Shown here: positions 46,627 through 54,664 of the stretch, piece after piece | Position numbering within the stretch: the stretch's first letter is position 1 | Layout of the letters: the number at the start of each line of letters is the position of its first letter | DNA from: Acuticoccus sp. I52.16.1 | GTDB lineage: Bacteria; Pseudomonadota; Alphaproteobacteria; Rhizobiales; Amorphaceae | Assembly: GCF_022865125.1 (NCBI RefSeq) | Contig: NZ_CP094828.1 | Coordinates: 124,001 to 188,000 of the forward strand | Reading direction: 5' to 3' | DNA: 64,000 nt | Program-made: the position numbers and the translations under genes | The notes under the pieces: generated by a model | The model's input: only the letters and a program-made list of their open reading frames with translations | What the model was told of the DNA's origin: nothing | Databases searched by the model: none

Positions 46627-47294
46627 ATCTTGGCGAATTTCTTAAGCGCGTCGCGGAAGGAGAGGCCGTTTTTCAGGTCCTCGATGGCGCGAGCATCGTC
46701 CGCGGCGTATCCGGCCGCAAGGGCCGCGATCTCGGCAGCCTTTTCAGCCGGCAGCACCACGACGCCCGACCCGTCGGCGACGATGACGTCGCCCGGCGCG
46801 ACGCGCACCCCGGCGCAGATGATCGGCTCGCCGATCGCCTCCACCTTGAGGCGCCGCTTGCCCGGCGTCGGCACCACGTGGCGCGAGAAGACCGGGAAGC
46901 CGAACTCGAGGATCTCTTCGCGGTCGCGCACGCCGCCGTCGACGATCAGCCCCTCGATTCCGCGCACGGTCGCCGCGTAGGAGGCCATGCCGCCCCAGGT
47001 GGAGACCGGCGCGCCGCCGTTGGCGACGACGATCACGTCGCCGGGGCCGGCGATGTCGAGGAAGTCGCCGACGCGGAAATCGCTCTCGGGGAAGGAGCCG
47101 TAGGGGCCGGTCGTCTCGGCGACGGTGATGGCGCGACCGACGCACTTGAGGCCCGGCCCGACGCCCTGGATCTCCGGCGCCATGATGCCGCCGGCCCCGA
47201 CGACGTCGAGCGCATTGGCGAGGGTCGGCGTCGCGATGGCGCGCAGGGCGGCGAGCACGTCGTCGGCGACGGGCGGGGTGTCGGCAGCGGTCAT
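46623..47294 (-). CDS. RraA-like protein (4-hydroxy-4-methyl-2-oxoglutarate aldolase/oxaloacetate decarboxylase type)
   Basis: A 223-residue protein of the RraA fold. The metal/substrate-site sequences are DIAGPGDVIVVANGGA, WGGMASYAA and GLIVDGGVRDREEI. Members with the GG..A...G....D G..RD pattern are usually class II pyruvate aldolases or oxaloacetate decarboxylases. Starts and stops overlap the neighbours on both sides (ATGA), so it is tightly coupled to the E1-like and dehydrogenase genes. It may release pyruvate from a 4-hydroxy-2-oxo-dicarboxylate. Confidence 0.85.
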   Translation of the reverse strand: MTAADTPPVADDVLAALRAIATPTLANALDVVGAGGIMAPEIQGVGPGLKCVGRAITVAETTGPYGSFPESDFRVGDFLDIAGPGDVIVVANGGAPVSTWGGMASYAATVRGIEGLIVDGGVRDREEILEFGFPVFSRHVVPTPGKRRLKVEAIGEPIICAGVRVAPGDVIVADGSGVVVLPAEKAAEIAALAAGYAADDARAIEDLKNGLSFRDALKKFAKI

Positions 47295-49762
47295 TGCGCG
47301 GCCTCCAGCGAGCCGGGACGGGCGAGGTCGACGGCGGCTCGCAGCAGCGCCTCCTCCTCCTTGGCGTGCCAGGCGCCCCAGCCGACCGCGGGCGAGGCGG
47401 CGGCCGGGCGGCAGATGCCGCGGACCCGCCGGCCCGCGGCACGCTCCAGCCGGCGGTCGGCCCAGGTGAAGGCGCCGAGGTTCTCCGGCTCCTCCTGCAC
47501 CCAGACGATCTCGGCCGCGGGCCAGCGGGCGAGCGCGGCGGCAAGCTCGGCCTCGGGGAACGGGTAGAGCTGCTCGACGCGGACGATGGCGACGTCCCCC
47601 TCGCACCCGGCGTCCTTGCGCGCCTCGGCGAGCGTCAGTGCCACCTTGCCGGCGCACACGATCACGCGGGACGGCGCGGAGACATCCTCGGCGATCACCG
47701 GGCGGAAGTGCGTCCCGGCGGCGAATTCGGCCGGGATGCTGACGCACTGCGCGGCTCGCAGCATCTTCTTCGGCGTCATCAGGACGAGGGGTTTGCGCCA
47801 GCGCCAGGAGACCTGGCGGCGCAGGATGTGGAAGAGGTTGGCCGGCGTCGTCGGCATCGCGACCGTGATGTTGCCGCGGGCGCAGCGGGCGAGCACGCGC
47901 TCGAGGTGCCCGGTGGAATGGTCCGGCCCGCCGCCGTCCCACCCGTGCGGCAGCATCATGACGAGCGACGAACGGAAGAGCCAGCGATCCTCCCCGCCGG
48001 TGACGTACTGGTCGAAGATCGGCTGGCAGACGTTGAGGAAATCACCGAACTGCGCCTCCCACACGGTGAGCTGGTCCGGCCGCGCGACCGAAAGCCCGTA
48101 CTCGAAGCCGAGCGCCGCGTTCTCGATCAGCGGCGAGTTGAACGTCTCGGCGGGGCCGAAGCGCGCCAGGATCGCCTCGGTGCGCCCGTCGCTCTGGTCG
48201 GCGATCACGAGATGGCGCTGGGCGAAGGCGCCGCGGGCGGTGTCCTGCCCGGAGAGGCGCACCGCGTGGCCGTCCGCGACGAGCGAGGCGAAGGCGAGCG
48301 CCTCGGCGGTGGCCCAGTCGATGGGGCGCTCGCCGCGGGCCATCTCGCCGCGCCGGTCGAGGAACTGGGTCACGCGGGGGTGGACGTCGAACCCGGCGGG
48401 AGGCGCGGCGAGGGTCGCCAGCATCTCGGCGAGGGAGAGCTCGGCGACGCCGGTCGCGACGGGCTCGGCCATCCGCGCCTCGATGTCGGCGGCGAGGCCC
48501 GCGGCGTCGCGGTCGTCGTTGGGGATCGCGGGCGTGGCGGCGAAGGCGGCGTCGAGGTCGCGGCGGAAGGCGGCGAGGTCCGGCTCAGGCGCACCGGCGG
48601 CGACGTAGCGCTCCGAGACCGGCGGCAGTGCGTCGATCGCGGCCTGCTGCAGCGGCTGTGTGAAGCGCGACTCTTCCATCTCGTTGTGGCCGCGGCGGCG
48701 GTAGGTCACCACCTCGACGACGATGTCGCGCGCGAACGCGGCACGGTAGCGGGCGGCGGTGCGCGCGGCCACGAGCAGCGCGTCCGGATCGTCGCCGTTG
48801 ACGTGCAGGATCGGCGCCTCGACCAGCTTGGCGATGTCGGCCGATGTGCGGGCGGTGCGCGCCTCGGCGGCGGCGGTGGTAAAGCCGACCTGGTTGTTCA
48901 ACACCAGATGCACCGTGCCGCCGACGTCGTACCCCGCCAGCGCGCCGAGCTGCATCAGCTCCATGTTGACGCCCTGCCCGGCGAACGCCGCGTCGGTGTG
49001 GAGCATCAACGCCAGTGCGCCCGGCCGGCCGCGGGCGTACCCGGTCGCCACCGGCGCCACGATGGACAGGTGCGAGGGATGCGGCGCGACCCACACCGCC
49101 ACGCCGTCCTCCCGCTGGCCCCGGTGGCCGAGGTGGTAGGGAACGTCCGACGCGGCGCCGCGGGCGGGGTCGATGTCCGGCGTCCCCTTCGCCTCGGCGA
49201 CGAGGCGGGCGAGCGGCTTGCCGAAGACGAGGCCGAGCTGCGTCAGCCGTCCGCGGTGCATGCCGCCGACGACGACCTCGCGCGCATCGCTGTGGCGGAT
49301 CACGCCGTCAATCGCGGCGAGGAAGCTCTCCGCGCCCGACATGCCGAACGTCTTCACCGTCGGCAGGCGCTTCAGCGTCGCGGCCTCGAACGCCTCGCCG
49401 GCGGCGGTGAGGTACGCGGCGCGGGCGCGGTCGGCGTCGCTGGGCGGTTCGGCGCGCTCGGCCTCGGCCGCGAGCCAGGCGAACCGCACCGGGTCCTGAA
49501 CGTGACCGAACTCCCAGCCGAGCGTGCCGCAATAGACCGCGCCGAGCGCCTCGGCGAGATCCTCGACGCTCGGCCAGGCGGCGGGGTCGAGCGCGGCGGG
49601 GAGCGGCGGCACGGGCGCCAGCGGGTCGAGATGGGCGGCGAGCCATCCCGTGCGGCGATAGCGATCGACCAGGAGGTCCGCGGGTCCGGGGAGCTGCGCA
49701 CGCACAAGGGCCTCGATCGCGCCGGGGTCTCCGGCGGCGAGATGGCTCGTATCGCGCGACAT
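47291..49762 (-). CDS. Short 2-oxoglutarate dehydrogenase E1-like thiamine enzyme
   Basis: An 823-residue member of the SucA/DHTKD1 family. TPP/Mg2+ sites are visible in GGMHRGRLTQLGLVFGKP and VLNNQVGFTT. The pyrimidine-domain segment GQDTARGAFAQRH and the C-terminal QEEPENLGAFTW follow. SucA proteins are about 930-1000 residues, so this one is shorter, as in 2-oxoadipate-specific homologues. No E2 or E3 genes are nearby. The ATG at 49762, six bases after GGGA, is preferred to the GTG at 49774. First gene of its operon. It probably decarboxylates a 2-oxo-dicarboxylate made by the co-encoded dehydrogenase. Confidence 0.85.
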   Translation of the reverse strand: MSRDTSHLAAGDPGAIEALVRAQLPGPADLLVDRYRRTGWLAAHLDPLAPVPPLPAALDPAAWPSVEDLAEALGAVYCGTLGWEFGHVQDPVRFAWLAAEAERAEPPSDADRARAAYLTAAGEAFEAATLKRLPTVKTFGMSGAESFLAAIDGVIRHSDAREVVVGGMHRGRLTQLGLVFGKPLARLVAEAKGTPDIDPARGAASDVPYHLGHRGQREDGVAVWVAPHPSHLSIVAPVATGYARGRPGALALMLHTDAAFAGQGVNMELMQLGALAGYDVGGTVHLVLNNQVGFTTAAAEARTARTSADIAKLVEAPILHVNGDDPDALLVAARTAARYRAAFARDIVVEVVTYRRRGHNEMEESRFTQPLQQAAIDALPPVSERYVAAGAPEPDLAAFRRDLDAAFAATPAIPNDDRDAAGLAADIEARMAEPVATGVAELSLAEMLATLAAPPAGFDVHPRVTQFLDRRGEMARGERPIDWATAEALAFASLVADGHAVRLSGQDTARGAFAQRHLVIADQSDGRTEAILARFGPAETFNSPLIENAALGFEYGLSVARPDQLTVWEAQFGDFLNVCQPIFDQYVTGGEDRWLFRSSLVMMLPHGWDGGGPDHSTGHLERVLARCARGNITVAMPTTPANLFHILRRQVSWRWRKPLVLMTPKKMLRAAQCVSIPAEFAAGTHFRPVIAEDVSAPSRVIVCAGKVALTLAEARKDAGCEGDVAIVRVEQLYPFPEAELAAALARWPAAEIVWVQEEPENLGAFTWADRRLERAAGRRVRGICRPAAASPAVGWGAWHAKEEEALLRAAVDLARPGSLEAAQ

Positions 49763-49804
49763 TGTTGTTCCCACCCGGCTTTTTTCGGTTCTTGTGGACG
49801 CTAT

Positions 49805-49814
49805 GGATGCATCC
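49805..49814. promoter_or_regulatory. Palindrome in the divergent promoter region
   Basis: GGATGCATCC is a perfect ten-bp palindrome between the divergent E1-like operon (start 49762) and the SDR-mcd-mct operon (start 49891). It resembles operator cores of GntR-family regulators. No regulator gene lies nearby. Confidence 0.35.
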
Positions 49815-49890
49815 GGAATGCAAACCGGTCAACGCGGCGCGCAACACGCTATAGGCTCGGGCAATAACAGACACGACCGGAGGACGACCC

Positions 49891-50667
49891 ATGGACTTGC
49901 AACTGACCGACAAGCGCGCCCTGGTGCTGGGCGCGAGCAGCGGCCTCGGCGCCGCCATCGCCGAGGGGCTGGCGCGGGAGGGCGCGAGCGTGGTCGCCGC
50001 CGCCCGCCGGGTGGAGCGGATCGAGGCCTGGCGCGACGCCCTCCCCGCCGACGCCGCCGCCCGCGTCACACCGCTGCGGTGCGACCTCGGCGACCCCGCA
50101 TCGGTCGACGGGATGCTCGCCGAGGTCGGCGCGGTCGACATCCTCGTCGGCAATGCGGGCGGGCCGCCGCCGGGGCCCGCCACGGCCTTCGGGCGCGAGG
50201 ATTGGGCGAAGGCTTTCAACGGGATGGCGGCGAGCCTCTTCCATATCGCCAGTGCCCTCGCGCCGGGGATGATCGCGCGCGGATGGGGCCGCATCCTCAC
50301 CATCGGCTCCTCGGCGATCGAGCAGCCGGTCCCCAACCTCGCCCTCTCCAACGGCGTGCGCGGCGCGATCGCCGGGTGGTCCAAGACGCTCGCCGGCGAG
50401 CTGACGCCGCACGGGGTGACGGTCAACATCATCCTCCCCGGCCGCATCCACACCGACCGGGTCGACGCGCTCGACGCCGCCAACGCGGAGCGGCAGGGCA
50501 AGAGCCCGGCGGAGGTCGCCGCGGCGTCGGTCGCGAGCATCCCGGCGGGGCGGTACGGAGCCCCCAAAGAGTTCGCAGATGTTGCCGTCTTCCTCGTCAG
50601 CGGGCGCGCGTCGTACATCACGGGCTCGATGGTCCGTGTCGACGGCGGCATGATCCGGTCCATCTGA
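49891..50667 (+). CDS. Short-chain dehydrogenase-like protein with altered active site
   Basis: A 258-residue classical-length SDR. The cofactor loop GASSGLG (14-20) and NAGG are normal. In the active site S140/S141 is present, but the YxxxK pair is replaced by S153 and R157 (LSNGVRG). This substitution recurs in a subfamily of SDRs annotated as 3-oxoacyl reductases, so the protein is likely expressed and folded but may use a different mechanism or be non-catalytic. It precedes mcd by 33 bp. GGAGG lies before the ATG. Confidence 0.85.
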   Translation: MDLQLTDKRALVLGASSGLGAAIAEGLAREGASVVAAARRVERIEAWRDALPADAAARVTPLRCDLGDPASVDGMLAEVGAVDILVGNAGGPPPGPATAFGREDWAKAFNGMAASLFHIASALAPGMIARGWGRILTIGSSAIEQPVPNLALSNGVRGAIAGWSKTLAGELTPHGVTVNIILPGRIHTDRVDALDAANAERQGKSPAEVAAASVASIPAGRYGAPKEFADVAVFLVSGRASYITGSMVRVDGGMIRSI

Positions 50668-50700
50668 GCGCACGATGCCGCCCATCCCTAAGGTAGTCCG

Positions 50701-52383
50701 ATGAGTGCCGCCCCTCCCCCCGCCGCCCCGCCCGCCCGAAGCCCCGATGCCCTGCTGAGCGAGGCCGGCGCCGCGGTCGCCGCCGCCGACCGTCTGCTCG
50801 GCGACGTGCGCGCCCGCCTGGAAACGCTCGTCGCGCCCGAGGGGCGCATCGACCGGACGCTCGCCGACGAGCATCAGGTGCTGCTGCACGGCTTCGCCTG
50901 GTTCGCGACCACGGTGGAGGCGGTGCGGCAGATCACGGCCTGGGGCGGCCGTCTCGCCGCGGCGGGCGCGTTCGGCCCGCTGGAGCAGAAGATCCTGCTG
51001 GCGGCGGCGGGCGAAAGCCTCGCCCAGCTCGCCGGCGGGGTGTGGATGAGCCAGGGCGAGATCGTGCGCCCGCGCGACTTCGGCCTCGCCGACGACGCGG
51101 TCGCGGCGACCCTCGCCCCCGCCGCTGCGCTGATGGCGGACGGCACCGCCGCCGCCCTCGCCGCCGAGATCGGAGCGTCGGCAGCCGAAGCCGACGCCTA
51201 CGGCGCCCTCGGCCTCGAGGACGAGACGCTGGAGATGATGCGCGGCGAGTTCCGCCGCTTCGCCGACGCCAAGATCGCCCCGCACGCCCACGGCTGGCAC
51301 CTCGCCGACGAGCTGATCCCGCTGCCGCTGATCGAGGAGATGGCCGAGCTCGGCGTCTTCGGACTGACGATCCCGGAGGACTTCGGCGGCCTCGGCCTCG
51401 GCAAGCTCGCCATGTGCGTCGTGACCGAGGAGCTGTCGCGCGGCTACATCGGCACCGGCTCGCTGGGGACGCGCTCGGAGATCGCCGGCGAACTGATCGC
51501 CTCCGCCGGCACCGACGCGCAGAAGGCGCACTACCTCCCCAAGCTCGCCTCCGGCGAGATCCTGCCGACCGCCGTCTTCACCGAGCCGAACGCCGGCTCC
51601 GACCTCGCCTCGCTGAAGACGCGCGCGGTGAAGGACGGCGAGGACTACGTGGTGACGGGCGCCAAGACGTGGATCACCCACGCCGCCCGCACCGACCTGA
51701 TGACGATGATGGTCCGCACCGACCCGGACCAGCCCGGCTACCGCGGCCTCTCGATGCTGCTGGCCGAGAAGCCCCGCGGCACCGACGCCGACCCCTTCCC
51801 CGCCAGCGGGATGACGGGCGGCGAGATCGCGGTGCTCGGCTACCGCGGCATGAAGGAGTACGAGCTCTCGTTCGACGGCTTCCGTGTCCCGACGGGCGCG
51901 CTGCTGGGCGGACGCGAGGGCGAAGGCTTCAAGCAGCTGATGGCGACGTTCGAGGCCGCCCGCATCCAGACCGCGGCCCGCGCCGTCGGCGTCGCGCAGA
52001 ACGCGATGGAGACCGCCGTGCGCTACGCCGGCGAGCGCGAGCAGTTCGGCCGGCCCATCGGCGCCTTCCCGCGCGTCGCCTCGAAGATCGGCAAGATGGT
52101 GGTCGACACGATGGTCGCCCGCCAGCTCACCTACTTCGCCGCGCGGCAGAAGGACTCCGGCCGCCGCTGCGACATCGAGGCCGGCATGGCCAAGCTGCTG
52201 GGCGCCCGCACCGCCTGGGCCAACGCCGACAACGCGCTGCAGATCCACGGCGGCAACGGCTTCAGCCTGGAATACGAGATCAGCCGAATCCTATGCGACG
52301 CGCGCATCCTCAACATCTTCGAGGGTGCGGCCGAGATCCAAGCCCAGGTCGTCGCGCGCGGCCTCATCGAGGGACGCAACTGA
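50701..52383 (+). CDS. mcd: (2S)-methylsuccinyl-CoA dehydrogenase
   Basis: A 560-residue acyl-CoA dehydrogenase with a 180-residue N-terminal extension. That is the length and architecture of Mcd from the ethylmalonyl-CoA pathway, which oxidises (2S)-methylsuccinyl-CoA to mesaconyl-CoA. The dehydrogenase core starts near residue 187 (DETLEMMRGEFRRFAD). The FAD motif FTEPNAGSDLASLKTRA, the helix with REQFGRPIGAFPRV and the catalytic Glu segment IFEGAAEIQAQVVARGLIEG are intact. AidB-like proteins also have extensions but differ in these motifs. It is followed one base later by mct. Confidence 0.9.
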   Translation: MSAAPPPAAPPARSPDALLSEAGAAVAAADRLLGDVRARLETLVAPEGRIDRTLADEHQVLLHGFAWFATTVEAVRQITAWGGRLAAAGAFGPLEQKILLAAAGESLAQLAGGVWMSQGEIVRPRDFGLADDAVAATLAPAAALMADGTAAALAAEIGASAAEADAYGALGLEDETLEMMRGEFRRFADAKIAPHAHGWHLADELIPLPLIEEMAELGVFGLTIPEDFGGLGLGKLAMCVVTEELSRGYIGTGSLGTRSEIAGELIASAGTDAQKAHYLPKLASGEILPTAVFTEPNAGSDLASLKTRAVKDGEDYVVTGAKTWITHAARTDLMTMMVRTDPDQPGYRGLSMLLAEKPRGTDADPFPASGMTGGEIAVLGYRGMKEYELSFDGFRVPTGALLGGREGEGFKQLMATFEAARIQTAARAVGVAQNAMETAVRYAGEREQFGRPIGAFPRVASKIGKMVVDTMVARQLTYFAARQKDSGRRCDIEAGMAKLLGARTAWANADNALQIHGGNGFSLEYEISRILCDARILNIFEGAAEIQAQVVARGLIEGRN

Positions 52384-52384
52384 C

Positions 52385-53590
52385 ATGACACCGATCCTGA
52401 CCGACCTCACCATCGTCGAGGTGGCCGCCTTCGTCGCCGCGCCGTTGGGCGGGCTCACCCTGTCGCAACTCGGCGCGGAGGTGATCCGCATCGACCCCAT
52501 CGGCGGCAACATCGACTTCACGCGCTGGCCGCTGAACAAGGACGGGCACAGCATTTATTGGGCGGGGCTGAACAAGGGGAAGCGCTCCGTCGCGCTGGAC
52601 CTGAAGTCGCCCGAGGGGCAGGAGATCGCCGCCGCCATCTGCACCGCCGCCGGCGAAGGTCGCGGCATCGTCACCACCAACCTCCCCGCCCGCGGCTGGC
52701 TCGCCTACGAGACCCTGGCCGAAGCGCGCGCCGACCTCGTGATGGTGACGCTGATCGGCAATCCGGACGGCTCCGGCGCGGTCGACTACACCGTGAACTG
52801 CGCCGGCGGCTTCCCCGACGCGACCGGCAGCGGCGGCGCTCCGGTCAACCACGTGCTGCCCGCGTGGGACGTGGCGGCGGGGCTCACGATCGCAACCGGG
52901 GTCATGGCGGCGGAGCGGCACCGGGCCCGCACCGGCACGGGGCAGAAGGTGACGCTGTCGCTCGCGGACGTGATGCACGCGACCGTCTCCAACCTCGGCT
53001 TCTCGATGGAAGTGGAGGTCAACGGCACGGTGCGCCAGCCGATCGGCAACGACCTCTACGGCGCCTACGGCCGCGACTTCGCCACCCGTGACGGGCGCCG
53101 GATCATGATCGTGGCGATCTCCAACCGCCAATTCCGCGCCGTCGGCAAGGCGACGGGGCTCGCCGACAGGTTCGCCATGATCGGCCCGCTCATGGACGTC
53201 GACCTCGACGACGAGGGCGGGCGCTTCGCCGCGCGCCATGCCATCTCCGCGGTGCTCGAGCCGTGGGTGGCGGCGCGCACGCTCGCCGAGATCCGCGAGG
53301 CGTTCGACGGGACGGGCGTCCTGTGGGGGCCGTATCAGGATTTCGGCCAGCTCGTCGCCGAGGACAAGTGGCACTCCGAGGCGAACCCGATGTTCGGGCG
53401 CGCCGAGCACCACGGCATCGGTGCCACGCTGACGCCGGGCACCCCGCTCGCCTTCGGCGCCGTGGCGCGCGGCGCGCCGGGGGCCGCTCCCCGGCTCGGC
53501 AGTGCGACGGAGGCGGTGCTCACCGAGGTGCTGGGCCTGCCGTCGGGCGAGATCGCCCGCCTCGCCGACAAGGGCGTCGTCGCGCTTTAG
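52385..53590 (+). CDS. mct: Mesaconyl-CoA C1-C4 CoA-transferase-like (2-methylfumaryl-CoA isomerase)
   Basis: A 401-residue class III CoA-transferase. From memory of the Chloroflexus Mct sequence, many segments match: AFVAAPLGGLTLSQLGAEVI, YWAGLNKGKRSVALDL, NHVLPAWDVAAG (catalytic Asp D162) and GAYGRDFATRDG. Mct moves CoA intramolecularly between C1 and C4 of mesaconate. Its place right after mcd, whose product is mesaconyl-C1-CoA, supports the call. The TAG stop is made of the TA target of an IS630 element plus the first base of that element. Confidence 0.82.
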   Translation: MTPILTDLTIVEVAAFVAAPLGGLTLSQLGAEVIRIDPIGGNIDFTRWPLNKDGHSIYWAGLNKGKRSVALDLKSPEGQEIAAAICTAAGEGRGIVTTNLPARGWLAYETLAEARADLVMVTLIGNPDGSGAVDYTVNCAGGFPDATGSGGAPVNHVLPAWDVAAGLTIATGVMAAERHRARTGTGQKVTLSLADVMHATVSNLGFSMEVEVNGTVRQPIGNDLYGAYGRDFATRDGRRIMIVAISNRQFRAVGKATGLADRFAMIGPLMDVDLDDEGGRFAARHAISAVLEPWVAARTLAEIREAFDGTGVLWGPYQDFGQLVAEDKWHSEANPMFGRAEHHGIGATLTPGTPLAFGAVARGAPGAAPRLGSATEAVLTEVLGLPSGEIARLADKGVVAL

Positions 53591-53606
53591 AGCGGTTCGC
53601 GCTCGG
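53590..53606 (+). repeat. IS630 left inverted repeat
   Basis: Seventeen bases matching the right end at 14 positions. Confidence 0.8.
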
Positions 53607-53682
53607 AATGAATCGCTGTGGGATTCCCGAATCAGCGGAAGTCTGATTCAGCATCATGGCTGGCGATGGGGGGCCAGTCATG

Positions 53683-54629
53683 ATGCCCAAGCTGCTCTCT
53701 GAGGATCTTCGCCTTCGCGTGGTTCGCGCCATCGACGATGGAATGTCCCGCCGGCAGGCCGCGGCGCGGTTCGAGGTCGCCCCGTCCACGGCGATCCGAT
53801 GGTACGAGGCTTGGCAACGCACCGGCTCATGCCGCGCCAAGCGCCAGGGCGGCGACCGCTGGTCCCACGTCACCGAAGCCCACGCCGAGCGCATCCTCGC
53901 GATCCTGGACGGCACCGGCGACATCACCCTGGTCGAGCTGAAGGCAAGGCTCGGTGAGAGCGGCGGCACGGTCTCCATCTCGGCGCTGTCGCGCTTCTTC
54001 CGTCGCCACGGGATCACGCGCAAAAAAAGACCGGCCACGCGGCCGAGCAGGACCGCGCGGATGTCCTTGCCCGGCGGCACGCCTGGTTCGACGGGCAGGA
54101 CGAGCTCGACGCCGAGCGCCTGATCTTCATCGACGAGACCTGGGCCAACACGAAGATGGCCCGCACCCACGGCCGCTGCGCCCGGGGGACAAGGCTGCGC
54201 ATGCCGCTGCCGTTCGGCCATTGGAAGACGACCACGCTGGTCGCCGGGCTCTCGCTGTCCGGGATCGTCGCGCCTATGGTGCTCGACCGGGCGATCAACG
54301 GCGTATGGTTCGAGACCTACGTGGAGCAGGTTCTCGCACCATGCCTGTCGCCGGGCGACGTCGTCGTGATGGACAACCTCGGCAGTCACAAGGGTTGGCG
54401 CGTTCGCGACCTGATCGAGAGCGCCGGGGCGAGGCTCGTGTTCCTCCCGCCCTACAGCCCCGACTTCAACCCGATCGAGATGGCCTTCGCCAAGATCAAG
54501 GCGCTCCTTCGAAAGGCGGCGGAGCGAACCGTCGATGACCTGTGGGACCGCATCGGCGCGGTCCTCGACCTCGTCACGCCAGACGAAGCCCGAGCCTACT
54601 TCCGAGCCGCCGGCTATGACCCGGACTGA
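53683..54629 (+). CDS. IS630-family transposase, made by -1 frameshifting
   Basis: Frame 1 (53683-54123) encodes the N-terminal DNA-binding part with a helix-turn-helix (GMSRRQAAARFEVAPSTAIR). At the seven-A run (54022-54028) a -1 shift continues into QKKTGHAAEQDRADVL and the catalytic domain, ending at 54629. Catalytic residues are the Asp in LIFIDETW, the Asp in VVMDNLGSHKG and the Glu in SPDFNPIEMAFAKIK. The start is taken at the ATG at 53683; 53656 and 53680 are alternatives. The C-terminal frame also has its own ATG at 54156. Confidence 0.88.
54022..54028 (+). other. Programmed frameshift site in the IS630 transposase
   Basis: A run of seven A bases where a Lys-tRNA can slip back one base. 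The upstream frame reads Lys-Lys-Arg, and the -1 frame continues the transposase. Confidence 0.7.
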
Positions 54630-54642
54630 GCGCGAAGTGCTC
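54626..54642 (-). repeat. IS630 right inverted repeat
   Basis: Reverse-complement partner of the left end; it includes the transposase stop codon. Confidence 0.8.
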
Positions 54643-54664
54643 TAGGCGCGGCGCCCCCGTCCGC

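Larger units (their letters stand above)
53590..54642 (+). mobile_element. IS630-family insertion sequence, apparently complete
   Basis: A 1053-bp element flanked by the TA duplication typical of IS630 (53588-53589 and 54643-54644). Imperfect terminal inverted repeats begin GAGCGGTTCGCGCTCGG at the left and GAGCACTTCGCGCTCAG at the right end. It carries one transposase gene in two overlapping frames. All DDE residues are present, so it could be active. Confidence 0.9.

Noticed and set aside
47291-49762. Calling the E1-like gene sucA
   Set aside because: It is clearly shorter than SucA, lacks neighbouring sucB and lpd, and sits in a transport/catabolic operon.
50701-52383. Calling the 560-residue acyl-CoA dehydrogenase AidB
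   Set aside because: The N-terminal extension and the IFEGAAEIQAQ active-site region fit methylsuccinyl-CoA dehydrogenase, and the mct neighbour agrees.
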